Shown: positions 1 through 9,009, counted from the first letter of the stretch. The stretch is DNA of 64,000 bases from Emcibacter sp. (GCA_021647465.1 JAKIUQ010000010.1:1-64000), one strand, 5' to 3'. Notes: generated by a model not told the origin, from the sequence alone. A program made the numbers and translations.

Positions 1-187
1 GGTCTCTTTGAGCCGGGTTGTTGCGGTTGGCACGGCTTTTCCAGAGTGCTATAACTCAGGATAATGAGGATAGTAAGCCAAATATGTTGCGGTTGGCACG
101 GCTTTTCCAGAGTGCTATAACACCAGATAAAATTTGGGAGGTTGCTGATGGGTTGCGGTTGGCACGGCTTTTCCAGAGTGCTATAAC
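1..187 (+). CRISPR. Type II-C CRISPR array, cas-proximal end (array continues left of window)
   Basis: Three identical 36-nt repeats occupy 20-55, 86-121 and 152-187, separated by two 30-nt spacers (56-85 and 122-151). Positions 1-19 are the end of a further spacer, so the array is cut by the window edge. The repeat begins GTTGCGG and ends GTGCTATAAC, resembling other II-C repeats such as that of Neisseria. Its 3' part pairs perfectly over 15 nt with the tracrRNA anti-repeat at 4921-4935, which fixes the crRNA strand as plus. The array therefore converges on the minus-strand cas operon. The last repeat is not degenerate. Open reading frames through the array are products of the repeat and are not genes. 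Confidence 0.97.
27..55 (+). promoter_or_regulatory. Sigma-70 promoter embedded in each CRISPR repeat
   Basis: Inside the repeat, TTGGCA (27-32) lies 17 nt from TATAAC (50-55), preceded by the extended -10 dinucleotide TG at 47-48. The same promoter recurs at 93-121 and 159-187 because the repeats are identical. Transcription from it would start a few bases into the following spacer. Repeat-borne promoters that start each crRNA separately are known from type II-C systems of Neisseria and Campylobacter. That this one works the same way is inferred. Confidence 0.75.
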
Positions 188-213
188 TGACCGTCACGTA
201 AGGCATTGAAAAC

Positions 214-257
214 ATTGGATATTATTGTGAGTAAAATCATAAAAATATCCAATTTTT
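214..257 (+). terminator. Rho-independent terminator closing the CRISPR array
   Basis: A perfect 10-bp inverted repeat, ATTGGATATT (214-223) and AATATCCAAT (244-253), is followed by a T-run at 253-257. It lies between the last repeat and the end of cas2, in the right orientation to stop plus-strand array transcripts before they run antisense into cas2. The 20-nt loop is long. On the minus strand a shorter T-run follows, so it may also terminate the cas operon. Confidence 0.65.
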
Positions 258-259
258 CA

Positions 260-607
260 TTAGAACATCACCAATTGTTCGGGGTTTTTAGGCGAATCAT
301 GTCTTCTGTCGCCTCTCAGGCACACTATATTCTCATATTGCTTGTCCGTAAACTGCAAAATATCAACCTTACCTTCGGGTGGCATAGCTGATTCGACCTT
401 GCGAATTATTGCCTGTACGGCCTCTTTGCCACTGGTATGGCGTACATAGACAGAATATTGCGCCATTTCAAATCCATTATCGAGCAGGAACGCGCGAAAT
501 TTCGTATAAGATTTTCGCTCTTTTTTGGTTGATGTTGGCAAATCAAATAAAACCATAACCCACATGAACTTATATCCACTTAAGTGTGTAAACTGTCGTT
601 TGCTCAT
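260..607 (-). CDS. cas2: CRISPR-associated endonuclease Cas2
   Basis: A 115-residue protein of usual Cas2 length, with a ferredoxin-like start (VMVLFDLP near residues 17-24) holding the conserved metal-binding Asp at the end of the first strand. The segment around MAQYSVYVR is typical of the type II Cas2 family. Cas2 dimerises and bridges Cas1 dimers during spacer integration. The gene begins 1 nt after the cas1 stop and is the last of a cas9-cas1-cas2 operon read leftward. No csn2 or cas4 follows, which supports subtype II-C. Confidence 0.95.
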   Translation of the reverse strand: MSKRQFTHLSGYKFMWVMVLFDLPTSTKKERKSYTKFRAFLLDNGFEMAQYSVYVRHTSGKEAVQAIIRKVESAMPPEGKVDILQFTDKQYENIVCLRGDRRHDSPKNPEQLVMF

Positions 608-608
608 C

Positions 609-1529
609 TCAGACCGCTGAACTGAACATCAAAGGCATGGGCGATTTCGCTATTTCCATATCTTTACGCTCGCTCAGAAAAACCTGAACCAGAGATTGCG
701 CCATCCTGTCCATGCAGACCTGCATGGGGCTAGCCCCGTTATTTGATTGCAAATCCATATTCAACACACTGACAATTTCTGCTTTATGTTCCGGGCTAAA
801 TTCAAACTCATCTTCCTTCATTTCAAGGACAATTTTTTTCACTCTATAGTCAATCCAGGGGCGAAAAGGTTCCATCAGATCATCCGCAAGACGTAAAGCG
901 TCGCCTTTGCTTTGATGATGGATGGAAAGTGAAGGATGTAACCCGGCGGCCAGAATCGACCGCGCTGTGGCGGCCCTTAATATTGTATAGCCGTAGTTGA
1001 GAGCTCCATTAATGGTGCCCTGATGAGTGCCACGCTTGAAATCCTCACCCATGAGGCGTTTCCAGTATTTGCGGGCGGCCTGAGCCTCAATATTTTCACT
1101 ATCACCGGATTTAACCCGTGAGGCCATAGATAAAATGTCAGAACCGTTCAGATTATGGGCTATCAGCACTTCTGCCTGAGCCCTGATTTTTGCCGCCACC
1201 AATTGCGCCCACAGGCGTTTTAACAGAGGTTTTTTGGCCACGGCCTGGGCCTGCATGTTTAAACCCTGAGCAAAGTGACCATTCACCGGCCAGATAACGG
1301 AGGCGGGCGATTGACTGCTGCTACAAATAACAATAGGAATATTTGCCTGAGCCAGCCGCGCACATATATTAACCGAAAATGATGCCCCATGACCGCGAAT
1401 GATTAGGGCAGACATATCATCAATTGCCACCTGCCCGGCAGGTTCCCTGTTAATTTTGACAGATAAAAACCCGCGTGAGACGCTGAGATGTGCGCCGTCA
1501 GAAATTATTTCCACCACACGATTTTGCAT
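609..1529 (-). CDS. cas1: CRISPR-associated integrase Cas1
   Basis: A 306-residue Cas1, the integrase that inserts new spacers together with Cas2. The N-terminal beta domain (residues 1 to about 85) is followed by the helical catalytic domain. Visible family motifs are the NIEAQAARKYW segment (metal-binding Glu), HHQSKGDA (His) and DLMEPFRP (acidic residue). The ATG start gives the usual Cas1 N-terminus. The gene lies 51 nt downstream of the cas9 stop and directly abuts cas2, so all three are probably one transcript. Confidence 0.96.
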   Translation of the reverse strand: MQNRVVEIISDGAHLSVSRGFLSVKINREPAGQVAIDDMSALIIRGHGASFSVNICARLAQANIPIVICSSSQSPASVIWPVNGHFAQGLNMQAQAVAKKPLLKRLWAQLVAAKIRAQAEVLIAHNLNGSDILSMASRVKSGDSENIEAQAARKYWKRLMGEDFKRGTHQGTINGALNYGYTILRAATARSILAAGLHPSLSIHHQSKGDALRLADDLMEPFRPWIDYRVKKIVLEMKEDEFEFSPEHKAEIVSVLNMDLQSNNGASPMQVCMDRMAQSLVQVFLSERKDMEIAKSPMPLMFSSAV

Positions 1530-1580
1530 CCGTAAGCCCCTTCAGTTAAGAGCAGAATATCATAACATGGTTAATAAAGA

Positions 1581-4500
1581 TTAACCCATCGGACTGTCAT
1601 GAATATTAATCACGCCGGACGGGCTGACGGTAACATATTTTGCTTCGGATTGTTGCAGAGAGCTGGGAGCCTTGAAAATAAATTTCAAGTCATCATCCTT
1701 ATCCCGCGTCCTGGCATCCACATTTGCTTCAATATGCTCTGCTAGCGCTACCTTGCCTGGCGTGAGTTTTACCACCTGAACAATGATCCGCCTATCATTA
1801 TGTTCAATCTGAAGATAATCATTCTTACGCAGCCGCATGAGCAACCTCTGGCCATCCTGCCCCACCAGCTTCTTCCACCAATGCTGATTTTTGCGGGCCA
1901 ACTGATAAGCCTGATAGGTTGAAATGACTTCCCCGGCCCATTTGCCTTTCTCATTCAACCATATATCATAGCAATAATTACCGTCGCCTTTATAGGCTTT
2001 ATATATTTTTCCAGATTTGTCTTTAAAGGGAATAACCCGCAGTTTTTCCTCTATACGGACTTTATATACAGGAGGCGACAGGGAACTTCCTGCCTGTAAC
2101 AGTGCCTGCTTAAAATCCTTGCCCTCAAGACCGTAAGTTTCCTCCAGCAGATGGTTTTTGATGAGAGAATCGCGGATTTTTTCCAGATCCCCGGGCTTTT
2201 TAAAACTGTCACTGTCAAGAGGTTTGCGGGTAACGACCGTGCGCACGCCCTTTTTGTCCGGCTCCCCCTCTATGCCTTTGGGAATCCCGTAAGCCGTATC
2301 ATTATGCATGGCCGCCTGAATGCCGTGGTCCGGCTTGTGGCTGACGATGATATTGCGCACAGATTGTTCAACATCGCTGCGAAAGCCCGGCCAAGGGGTA
2401 TCAATTCCCGTCATGAGTTTGTCGCTGAATGCCTGCTCATTCTGCCTGGCCATACGGGCGGCCTGTTGCAGCATGGCGGGGTCAGTACAGGCCACCACAA
2501 TGGCATCAATGGCATGGTGACGGTGGTCATGGCGATTTTTCTTTTGTGCTTCGGATTCAGGTTCATTATGGCCGCGCAACACGCTGTTCAGTCCCCAGAT
2601 ATGACGCAGGTCTGCAGTCAGACGCCCGGGAATAACCCGCACATGGTTTTTCGCGCCTTTATAGCCCTGCCCTCCATAAATGGCTTCCAGATAGGCTTTT
2701 GCCAATCGTGAAATATATTGGGTATCGGTCAATTGCCGAGCGAGAAAACCACCCTCAAATTCTTCAAACCTCGCCATGGCTTCGGGGCCAAAACGCCAGC
2801 TTTTATTTTTGGGCAATTCTGCGGCACATTTGGAAATTTCCGTCCAATCATAGCCCGGCGGCGAATGACTGAATGCTTCATAAGGTGTCTGGTTTTTCTT
2901 GTCCCGATTGGCCTTGCGGGTGGACAAGGTCTTGTTTGAATAGCTGTCATCAAAGGTGCGCGAGAAAGGCAGAATATGCTCGATTTCTATCTTGTCAGAA
3001 AATAAATTGCTGAGGCTGATTTTATCGCCGGAAAAGGGGCAGCGTTCGCCGAGCGCCTCGAGATCCTCAAACAGGCGCAGGCGCATACGGTTTTCATAAT
3101 TATCGGGAATGCCGCGTTGCATAAGTGTCTTGCGCCGCGCATCATTGGCATCCTGATTGGCTTTCTGTTTTTTCTCCAGTTCTTTCTTGCCCTCAGCTGA
3201 CATGGGAAGGTCACGGGCCAGTTCGACAACGATCTGTTCCGGCGGACCGAAACGTTGCAACAGGTCATTGACCACAGCACGGATTTGATTGAGGGCCACA
3301 TGGACGGTGGGGTTGGCAATCTTGCCATAACGTTTTTCATCCGAATCTTTCGGATCCCCTGAGCCAAAGGCCACGGACCGTTCCAGAATATAGCCGTAAT
3401 AGGGCAACGCCTTATCAAATACCTCACCATCTCCAAACTGGCTGTGGCTATCAAAGCCGGCCTCTATCACGGCCTCGGAATAGACGGTGACATCGGCTTG
3501 TAATGGGGGGAGAATTCTGCCCAAGGCCAGTTTGCTCAAACTTCCATAACCGGCAGGAAGGGGACAATCGGCCACCCGGAAAGCCTGATCCTCACTCAAC
3601 CCGTGGCTATCACAGAGCCAGCTAATAAGTTCTTCTTCCTTTTCCACATCAAGCAGTTTATTTACGATCTCGTCCTGTGTCTTCAAATCCAGATCAAGCC
3701 ATGCAGTCCCCCAGCGATCTTTCTCCATGAGTTTAGCGGCGGTTTCATCGCCCTGCAGGTCCTTACGCTTTTCGGATTCCGTATTGAAACTGTCATAGGC
3801 CGACAGGCCCAGAAGTTTCTTGATACTGATAAAGGTTACTTTGCCAAGTTTACTGGTCGGGGTTAACAGCCGATCCGTCACCATATCGCGCTGTTCCAGG
3901 GTGAGAGCGTAGCTCGCCTCGCCCGGCGGGGTTATACGTAACGCATTTACTTCCTGAAAAATTCGGGCCCGCTGGGATGAGGGCAAGGCCTTTGCAGCAC
4001 GTTCCTCTTCGGGAATAAGGGTACATTTCCCGACTTTTTGAGGTTTCAATGGATGCTGCCATTTAATGGTGTCCCGTAAACGCGCATGAGCCGCGTCTGT
4101 CATAATTTCTGTGTGATATTTTTTCTGCGCGGTCCAGAGCTTGTCAAACTCATCCATAATCAAGGCGCGGGTGGGGTAATAATCATATTGCCATTTTGCC
4201 CCTTCCCCGGATTTGCGCACCCGGGCCAGAGGCTGCGGCTTGCGCTGACCCTTAGGGGCGTTGTTATTATAGCGAACGGCTTCGAGCCTTGGCTTGCCGA
4301 ACAGTTCCCCCAATGTTCTGGCACCTTGTTCTTCAAGTTTTTCCTGCGTGCGCCGGGTAGCATCATGAACTTTACCTTTTTCATTATCGGCGCGGTCCGT
4401 CTTGCGGTTGGATTTAAATCCCCGGCGCTGATGCAAATGGAAAATTACCCGGCCCAACTGATAGGATGTGAGTTTCTCATCCAGCGCCCGGCAGCGCAAA

Positions 4501-4841
4501 ATCCACGGGTCTGTATCGCTCAGGGGGATACCTTTACCGCCTTCCAGTTTTTTGCGCTCAGCCATATCTTCCGGCATGAGAGAAAATTCAACCAGTTCAC
4601 GCATCAGGCGCGCAGAACGGCGTTTTGTGCGATCACGGTTTTTTCTGGCGCTCTTTGGCACACGCCTTGTTGCTGCGTTGGATTCTTTGCTTTTCGGATT
4701 ACGGCCATCGGAAAAAATCCGCACGCTGCTACCCATCATACCAATTGGCGCAAAATCATTGCCGTCAAGCTCGACCGCAGCCCATCCAAGCGAGTTAGTA
4801 CCTAAATCAATTCCCAATCGCCAAGGTATATCGAAAGACAT
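1581..4841 (-). CDS. cas9: CRISPR-associated RNA-guided endonuclease Cas9 (type II-C)
   Basis: A 1086-residue Cas9, compact as in subtype II-C. It cuts target DNA guided by a crRNA:tracrRNA duplex. RuvC-I is at the N-terminus (GIDLGTNSLGWA, Asp12). An arginine-rich bridge helix follows near residues 45-75. RuvC-II has Glu540 (VVELARD), the HNH nuclease has His622 (EHILPFSR), and RuvC-III has HHAIDAIVVA with Asp779. All four catalytic positions are present, so the enzyme looks active. The C-terminal 300 residues would hold the PAM-interacting domain. The ATG at 4841 follows a good AAGGGGAC ribosome binding site. The tracrRNA lies divergently upstream. Confidence 0.98.
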   Translation of the reverse strand: MSFDIPWRLGIDLGTNSLGWAAVELDGNDFAPIGMMGSSVRIFSDGRNPKSKESNAATRRVPKSARKNRDRTKRRSARLMRELVEFSLMPEDMAERKKLEGGKGIPLSDTDPWILRCRALDEKLTSYQLGRVIFHLHQRRGFKSNRKTDRADNEKGKVHDATRRTQEKLEEQGARTLGELFGKPRLEAVRYNNNAPKGQRKPQPLARVRKSGEGAKWQYDYYPTRALIMDEFDKLWTAQKKYHTEIMTDAAHARLRDTIKWQHPLKPQKVGKCTLIPEEERAAKALPSSQRARIFQEVNALRITPPGEASYALTLEQRDMVTDRLLTPTSKLGKVTFISIKKLLGLSAYDSFNTESEKRKDLQGDETAAKLMEKDRWGTAWLDLDLKTQDEIVNKLLDVEKEEELISWLCDSHGLSEDQAFRVADCPLPAGYGSLSKLALGRILPPLQADVTVYSEAVIEAGFDSHSQFGDGEVFDKALPYYGYILERSVAFGSGDPKDSDEKRYGKIANPTVHVALNQIRAVVNDLLQRFGPPEQIVVELARDLPMSAEGKKELEKKQKANQDANDARRKTLMQRGIPDNYENRMRLRLFEDLEALGERCPFSGDKISLSNLFSDKIEIEHILPFSRTFDDSYSNKTLSTRKANRDKKNQTPYEAFSHSPPGYDWTEISKCAAELPKNKSWRFGPEAMARFEEFEGGFLARQLTDTQYISRLAKAYLEAIYGGQGYKGAKNHVRVIPGRLTADLRHIWGLNSVLRGHNEPESEAQKKNRHDHRHHAIDAIVVACTDPAMLQQAARMARQNEQAFSDKLMTGIDTPWPGFRSDVEQSVRNIIVSHKPDHGIQAAMHNDTAYGIPKGIEGEPDKKGVRTVVTRKPLDSDSFKKPGDLEKIRDSLIKNHLLEETYGLEGKDFKQALLQAGSSLSPPVYKVRIEEKLRVIPFKDKSGKIYKAYKGDGNYCYDIWLNEKGKWAGEVISTYQAYQLARKNQHWWKKLVGQDGQRLLMRLRKNDYLQIEHNDRRIIVQVVKLTPGKVALAEHIEANVDARTRDKDDDLKFIFKAPSSLQQSEAKYVTVSPSGVINIHDSPMG

Positions 4842-4876
4842 CTTTGTCCCCTTATTATCTGATAGAAACTACAGGG

Positions 4877-4905
4877 TTGCTTTATAACAGAAATCAGCTT
4901 ATAAG
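4877..4905 (+). promoter_or_regulatory. tracrRNA promoter
   Basis: TTGCTT (4877-4882) and TATAAG (4900-4905) are separated by 17 nt and point rightward. This would start transcription near 4912, a few bases before the anti-repeat. The region also holds the divergent cas9 leader. Confidence 0.6.
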
Positions 4906-4911
4906 TGTATG

Positions 4912-5016
4912 ACATTTTAAAGCACTCTGGAAAAGTCGAGCTTTCCGTTAACAAGGATTAGTTCACAAAATGTATTTTAATTAAGCGGCTTGCCTTTTTT
5001 TGGCAGTCGCTTTTTT
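4912..5016 (+). ncRNA. tracrRNA
   Basis: Positions 4921-4935 (AGCACTCTGGAAAAG) are the exact reverse complement of 15 nt of the CRISPR repeat. After an internal loop, CCGTTAAC (4946-4953 region) pairs with the first 7 nt of the repeat with one bulge. This two-part anti-repeat is followed by AAGGATTAG, reminiscent of the nexus start of other tracrRNAs, and by a terminator hairpin. The predicted RNA is about 105 nt, divergent from cas9. The 5' end is inferred from the promoter. The rest of the spacer up to nnrS (5017-5297) is AT-rich and holds nothing I can name. Confidence 0.9.
4985..5016 (+). terminator. tracrRNA terminator
   Basis: GCGGCTTGCC (4985-4994) pairs with GGCAGTCGC (5002-5010) across a T-rich loop, with one G-U pair and one bulged T, and is followed by six T residues (5011-5016). 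It forms the 3' end of the tracrRNA. Confidence 0.85.
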
Positions 5017-5297
5017 ATTGGAGCGATTAAAATGAACATTGCAAAAAACATTCAAACAAAAATGCTCTTTTCATAAATCATGTTTTCCTAAAAGAGGGAA
5101 GCCACTCAGGCGAGTGTCATATGATCCATTGATTAAATACAGCAATTTAAAAATAAGCACATATAAATTATTATCCCTCCTTGAATTATTCATACAACAC
5201 TAATTTTCACAACGAAAAGAAAATCTCTACCCAGTGCCCACTTTCATCCTGTCGGGTGCACCAATCATTTCAATGACTTGGCATGATTTAGAAGAAG

Positions 5298-6467
5298 TTA
5301 TATTTTTCTGGGTCGGAAGAAGATGGTTGTGAAGCGCACGAGGAACAAGCCATAGGCAAGTAGCCAGAGGAGCCCTGCCCCTTGAAGGAGGCTTAAATAA
5401 TTAACATCGCTCACCAGCGGCATTATAACACGCGCAAGGGCGGCGGCATTAACAGACAGAAATATAACCGTTAAGGTGATTTCATTATTCAGCGGCAGGC
5501 CGGAATGGCCTAATGTTGCACGAGACATAACGCCCAGAGTTAAGGACCCAATGGCCCCGGCAGTGAAGGCATGCAGGGCATGGCTCAATACCATTGACCC
5601 GTCAAAACTGCTATATGCCATCAGGAAGAAGCCTGTTGGAATCCAGAAATAGCCTATATGCAATATAAAAAGCAACGGGTCATGGATGACCTTCCACCCT
5701 TGCCAGCTTAAGGAACGAATAAGAGTTAAAATACCCGCAATCACCGCAAGGCTGCCAATGACCATATCCTCGGCACTTATAAGAAAAGCGACCGCCAAAC
5801 TGAAAATAGCCAATGCCGATAAAGGCAGAAGAACCGCCGGTTCAGACATTTTGATATTCGGGTATTTATTTCGGGTAAAGCTTGGGATAATTCGCCCCCC
5901 GATCACATTCATTAAAAACACGATAAAGAATACCGCTGACAGGAACAATTGTCGCTCATCAACATTAATTTTTCCTATAACGGCCAGATGACTCGCAATA
6001 TTAAGCCCTGCAAAAAACAGCAGCAGCACAGGCAAAAAATAATTTCGTTTATTCTCAACTTTAATCAGCGCCCTGACAATCCCCGCGATGGCAAGAGGCA
6101 GAAATATACCATCCACAAGAACAGGTAGCCAAATCGGCAACATAGCGCCAAAGAATACAACAAACCTGCCCAATATCCATATCAGTACCAAGGCCGCCAG
6201 AGGCCAGCCCGTAGGGGTTGGCTGACCTGTCCAGTTGGGCACTGCCGTATATAAAAAACCAATGATTACAGCGGCAACCATGCCAAATATCATCTCATGC
6301 TGGTGCCACCCCGCAGGCGAAAAACGAGACGGCAAAAAATCAGCATGTCCCGTGACCAATAACAACCAGTAACCCAGTGAGAAAACAGCACAGAGAGCCG
6401 CCAGTGGGAAAAACACCCTATATCCAGCAGAGAATAAAATTATTTTTTGTGATTCTGAATTGATCAT
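5298..6467 (-). CDS. nnrS: NnrS family haem-copper membrane protein
   Basis: A 389-residue polytopic membrane protein with about twelve hydrophobic segments. The N-terminal FRVFFPLAA-like start, the His-rich GWHQHEMIFG segment near residue 55 and the TAVPNWTGQPTPTG stretch are hallmarks of NnrS. NnrS is a haem- and copper-containing protein linked to tolerance of NO and nitrosative stress, usually found with denitrification genes. The gene lies 52 nt after the TonB receptor gene and is probably cotranscribed with it from the FNR/DNR-type box at 8905. Its distance from nirS fits a role in coping with NO made by that reductase. Confidence 0.9.
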   Translation of the reverse strand: MINSESQKIILFSAGYRVFFPLAALCAVFSLGYWLLLVTGHADFLPSRFSPAGWHQHEMIFGMVAAVIIGFLYTAVPNWTGQPTPTGWPLAALVLIWILGRFVVFFGAMLPIWLPVLVDGIFLPLAIAGIVRALIKVENKRNYFLPVLLLFFAGLNIASHLAVIGKINVDERQLFLSAVFFIVFLMNVIGGRIIPSFTRNKYPNIKMSEPAVLLPLSALAIFSLAVAFLISAEDMVIGSLAVIAGILTLIRSLSWQGWKVIHDPLLFILHIGYFWIPTGFFLMAYSSFDGSMVLSHALHAFTAGAIGSLTLGVMSRATLGHSGLPLNNEITLTVIFLSVNAAALARVIMPLVSDVNYLSLLQGAGLLWLLAYGLFLVRFTTIFFRPRKI

Positions 6468-6519
6468 ATAACAATAGTCCGACTTTTATTGAGCGGCTTC
6501 AAGGAAATTATGACAAACA

Positions 6520-8712
6520 TCAAAAATTATAATTTATTGTAACGCCAAATTGGCGGCTTTTAGGCAGTGTCACCAAAAAGGCTCGCGGCAAGAAAGGGGA
6601 TGAGGCATCAAAAAACCTTGTCACATCCGCCGGGGTATCATCATTAAACAAGTTTTTGACAAACCCTGTCACGCTCACATCTTGCCATTCAATACCTGTG
6701 TGAAGATTAACCTTTGTCGTCGCCCCAATGATCGCCAGATTATGTACCTGAACGAAACGACTGGATTTATAATTCACATCACCGCGAAGAAAGAAATTCA
6801 TCTGATCATTGATCGGCGTGACATAACGTGAAGACAAGTTAAAGCTATGCCTTGGGGCGCGCGGCGTGCGGTTGCCCGCAACAGAAGCATCACCAGTAAG
6901 GGCCGCATGTGTTTCATCTTCAAACTCTTTGAATTCACCGTTAGCATAGCCATAACTTGCTGAAATACTCAATTGATCATTGGGTCTGGCTTGAATTTCT
7001 GCTTCAAAACCCCAGACCTCAGTCTTGCCGGCATTTTGGATCAACGGCCGCGTGCGTCGATGCCCAATCACCGGAAAAGATGTGGAGAGCTGCTGTTCCG
7101 TCCAATCAATGAAAAACCCGGCCAGATTGATATATAGTTTACCGTCCAGCCAGTTTGTTTTCGCGCCGATCTCATAATTCCAAACATGCTCTTCCGCATA
7201 AGTCAGATAATCTTCCAGCCTGATACGTTCTGATTCAGGCACACCGGTACCATATAAATCCTCATTAAAGCCCCCCGGCTTTGTGCCTTTTGCAACGGTC
7301 ATATATACGCGAGCTTGAGGCGAAATCTTAAATTTAAGAGCAAAACGCGGGGTCAGACTTTTAAATATATTCGACTGAACCCCAATTTCCGGCTCGATAG
7401 ATATCTTATCCCAATTTCTGCGCATCTCTATCGTGGCCGTTAATTTTTCAGACACATCTAATTCTACCGAGGCAAAAACAGCATAATTATCAACTTTCGC
7501 AACAGGGGATATACTGACCGATGGCCGCGCAGAAAACGGGGCCGACAGACTGTCATTGATTTTCTCGTGATAATAATATCCGCCCAATAACCAGCGGAAC
7601 GCACCGCCATCATTGGAATTGATCCTGATTTCCTGCGAAGAGCTTTTTATTTCGGTATCTGACAGCAGGTGAAATGCACCGCCCAAAGCCGCAATGGGCA
7701 GAAAATCATTATCCCCTTGGGCGGTCAATTTATCCCTGCTATATGATGAAATAGAAGAAATGCGGAAATCATCAACTTCCCAGTCCATAATTAAACTGAT
7801 CCGGAAAATATCCCGCTCAAGTCCCGGGTCTTCAAATATATCCTGATTAAGGGCGACGGATTTCGGGGAAATTATCTCACCGCAAAAATATTGCGCCGTA
7901 TCAAGAAAACAATTATTTGCCGAAGCGGGCTGAAGTACGTTTGCCGCAAGTCCATCATCATCTTTTTGATAATATATCCTAAAGTAAGCGCCAAAATTAT
8001 CACTGGGATACAGGGTCAGTCCGCCTGAGATACTTTGGCTCTTTTCCTGACCAACCATGCCGCCGCCGGGGCCTGTATTTTCATATTCCCCGCCATAGCT
8101 ATAATGCCGCAAAGATAACGACAAACCTGCCTTATCCTCAATAAGCGGGCCTGAGATATGGCCGGTAAGGCGGAATTCATCATGGCTTGCCGCCGTCGCA
8201 GAAATTTGCCCCGCCAAAATATCGCCCGGGCGTTTGGTAATGTAATTGATTGCCCCGGATAATGTTGCCCGGCCATATAATGCGCTTCCGGGCCCTTTTA
8301 TAATTTCCACTCTTTCCAAATCAAAAAGCGCCGTAGAGGCAATGCCGCCGCGCACATAAACACCATCCACAAAAAATCCTGCATTGGCCGCGCCAAGAAT
8401 ATTTGACATCCCCCGGATCACGGGACGCTGCAGGTTATTTCGGCCAAAAGCCTCGTCATAAGAAAAATTTGACGTGAAGGCGGCCACATCCTTAAGCCCC
8501 GTCAAAGCTTTTTCTGTAATCACGGCAGAGGATAATATACCAACAGTCGCAGGAATATCTCCGATTTTTTCAATACGTTTTCGGGAATAGACGATGATTT
8601 CGTCCATCGGCATATCCAGCTCGGCGAAGGACTTTTCTTCGTAGGCATTAACCTGAAGAACAGGCAACATCACCATCAACCCGCATAGGTTAAACCGTAA
8701 TATTGCCTTCAA
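6520..8712 (-). CDS. TonB-dependent outer-membrane receptor
   Basis: A TonB-dependent receptor of about 730 residues. A signal peptide is followed by a plug domain (IIVYSRKR, PVIRGMSN, VDGVYVRGG, VEIIKGPGSALYGR) and a beta-barrel that ends in aromatic residues (FGVTINYNF). I place the start at a TTG at 8712. It is preceded by a strong AGGAGGGGG ribosome binding site and gives a clean signal peptide. The ATG at 8784 would add 24 residues ahead of the signal sequence. The substrate is not evident. Haem, a siderophore or copper would make sense, because the gene shares a promoter region with nirS and is followed by nnrS. Confidence 0.88.
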   Translation of the reverse strand: MKAILRFNLCGLMVMLPVLQVNAYEEKSFAELDMPMDEIIVYSRKRIEKIGDIPATVGILSSAVITEKALTGLKDVAAFTSNFSYDEAFGRNNLQRPVIRGMSNILGAANAGFFVDGVYVRGGIASTALFDLERVEIIKGPGSALYGRATLSGAINYITKRPGDILAGQISATAASHDEFRLTGHISGPLIEDKAGLSLSLRHYSYGGEYENTGPGGGMVGQEKSQSISGGLTLYPSDNFGAYFRIYYQKDDDGLAANVLQPASANNCFLDTAQYFCGEIISPKSVALNQDIFEDPGLERDIFRISLIMDWEVDDFRISSISSYSRDKLTAQGDNDFLPIAALGGAFHLLSDTEIKSSSQEIRINSNDGGAFRWLLGGYYYHEKINDSLSAPFSARPSVSISPVAKVDNYAVFASVELDVSEKLTATIEMRRNWDKISIEPEIGVQSNIFKSLTPRFALKFKISPQARVYMTVAKGTKPGGFNEDLYGTGVPESERIRLEDYLTYAEEHVWNYEIGAKTNWLDGKLYINLAGFFIDWTEQQLSTSFPVIGHRRTRPLIQNAGKTEVWGFEAEIQARPNDQLSISASYGYANGEFKEFEDETHAALTGDASVAGNRTPRAPRHSFNLSSRYVTPINDQMNFFLRGDVNYKSSRFVQVHNLAIIGATTKVNLHTGIEWQDVSVTGFVKNLFNDDTPADVTRFFDASSPFLPRAFLVTLPKSRQFGVTINYNF

Positions 8713-8904
8713 AATACCCCCTCCTCTATTTGGACTATGGAAATATGGCGGCGCAAGGCTTCTAAATTTTCTATTGATGAACATTTTTTTCTTTCAATCA
8801 TATTATTTGAGCATTTTTTTCAGCATCATTCTGCCGGCATATCGACCGAGTGGAATAAAGAAATCCGCTCCCCCTATTCCTATGATTGAATTTTTCTTAT
8901 CGCC

Positions 8905-8918
8905 TTGACCTTCGTCAA
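8905..8918 (-). promoter_or_regulatory. FNR/DNR-type binding site for the TonB receptor-nnrS unit
   Basis: TTGACCTTCGTCAA is a perfect TTGAC-N4-GTCAA palindrome of the CRP/FNR family (FNR, DNR, NNR). It lies about 195 bp before the receptor start, in the 397-bp gene-free stretch between the divergent receptor and nirS genes. Assignment to the leftward promoter is inferred from the second box being better placed for nirS. Confidence 0.75.
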
Positions 8919-8995
8919 ACATCATTTCCATTTTAGAAAATGTCAAGAATAGTTAATATATTTAAGGACTTACCGTAAAAATATAACGAGAATTC

Positions 8996-9009
8996 TTGAC
9001 ATGCGTCAA
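8996..9009 (+). promoter_or_regulatory. FNR/DNR-type binding site for nirS
   Basis: TTGACATGCGTCAA is a second perfect TTGAC-N4-GTCAA box. If it is centred at -41.5, transcription would start near 9044, and CATAAC at 9031-9036 sits where the -10 element should be. This is the usual arrangement for an FNR/DNR-activated nir promoter, induced by low oxygen and/or NO. Confidence 0.8.

Noticed and set aside
27..45. TGGCAC in the CRISPR repeat as a sigma-54 -24 element
   Set aside because: The -12 position holds CC rather than GC; the sigma-70 reading with correct 17-bp spacing is far better.
18..209. Open frame of 63 codons through the CRISPR repeats, with an LRLARLFQSAIT repeat
   Set aside because: It is created by the repeat sequence itself; the repeats pair with the tracrRNA and belong to a CRISPR array.
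4086..4805. 239-codon plus-strand frame inside cas9
   Set aside because: It is opposite a complete, motif-rich Cas9 and has no recognisable domain or ribosome binding site.
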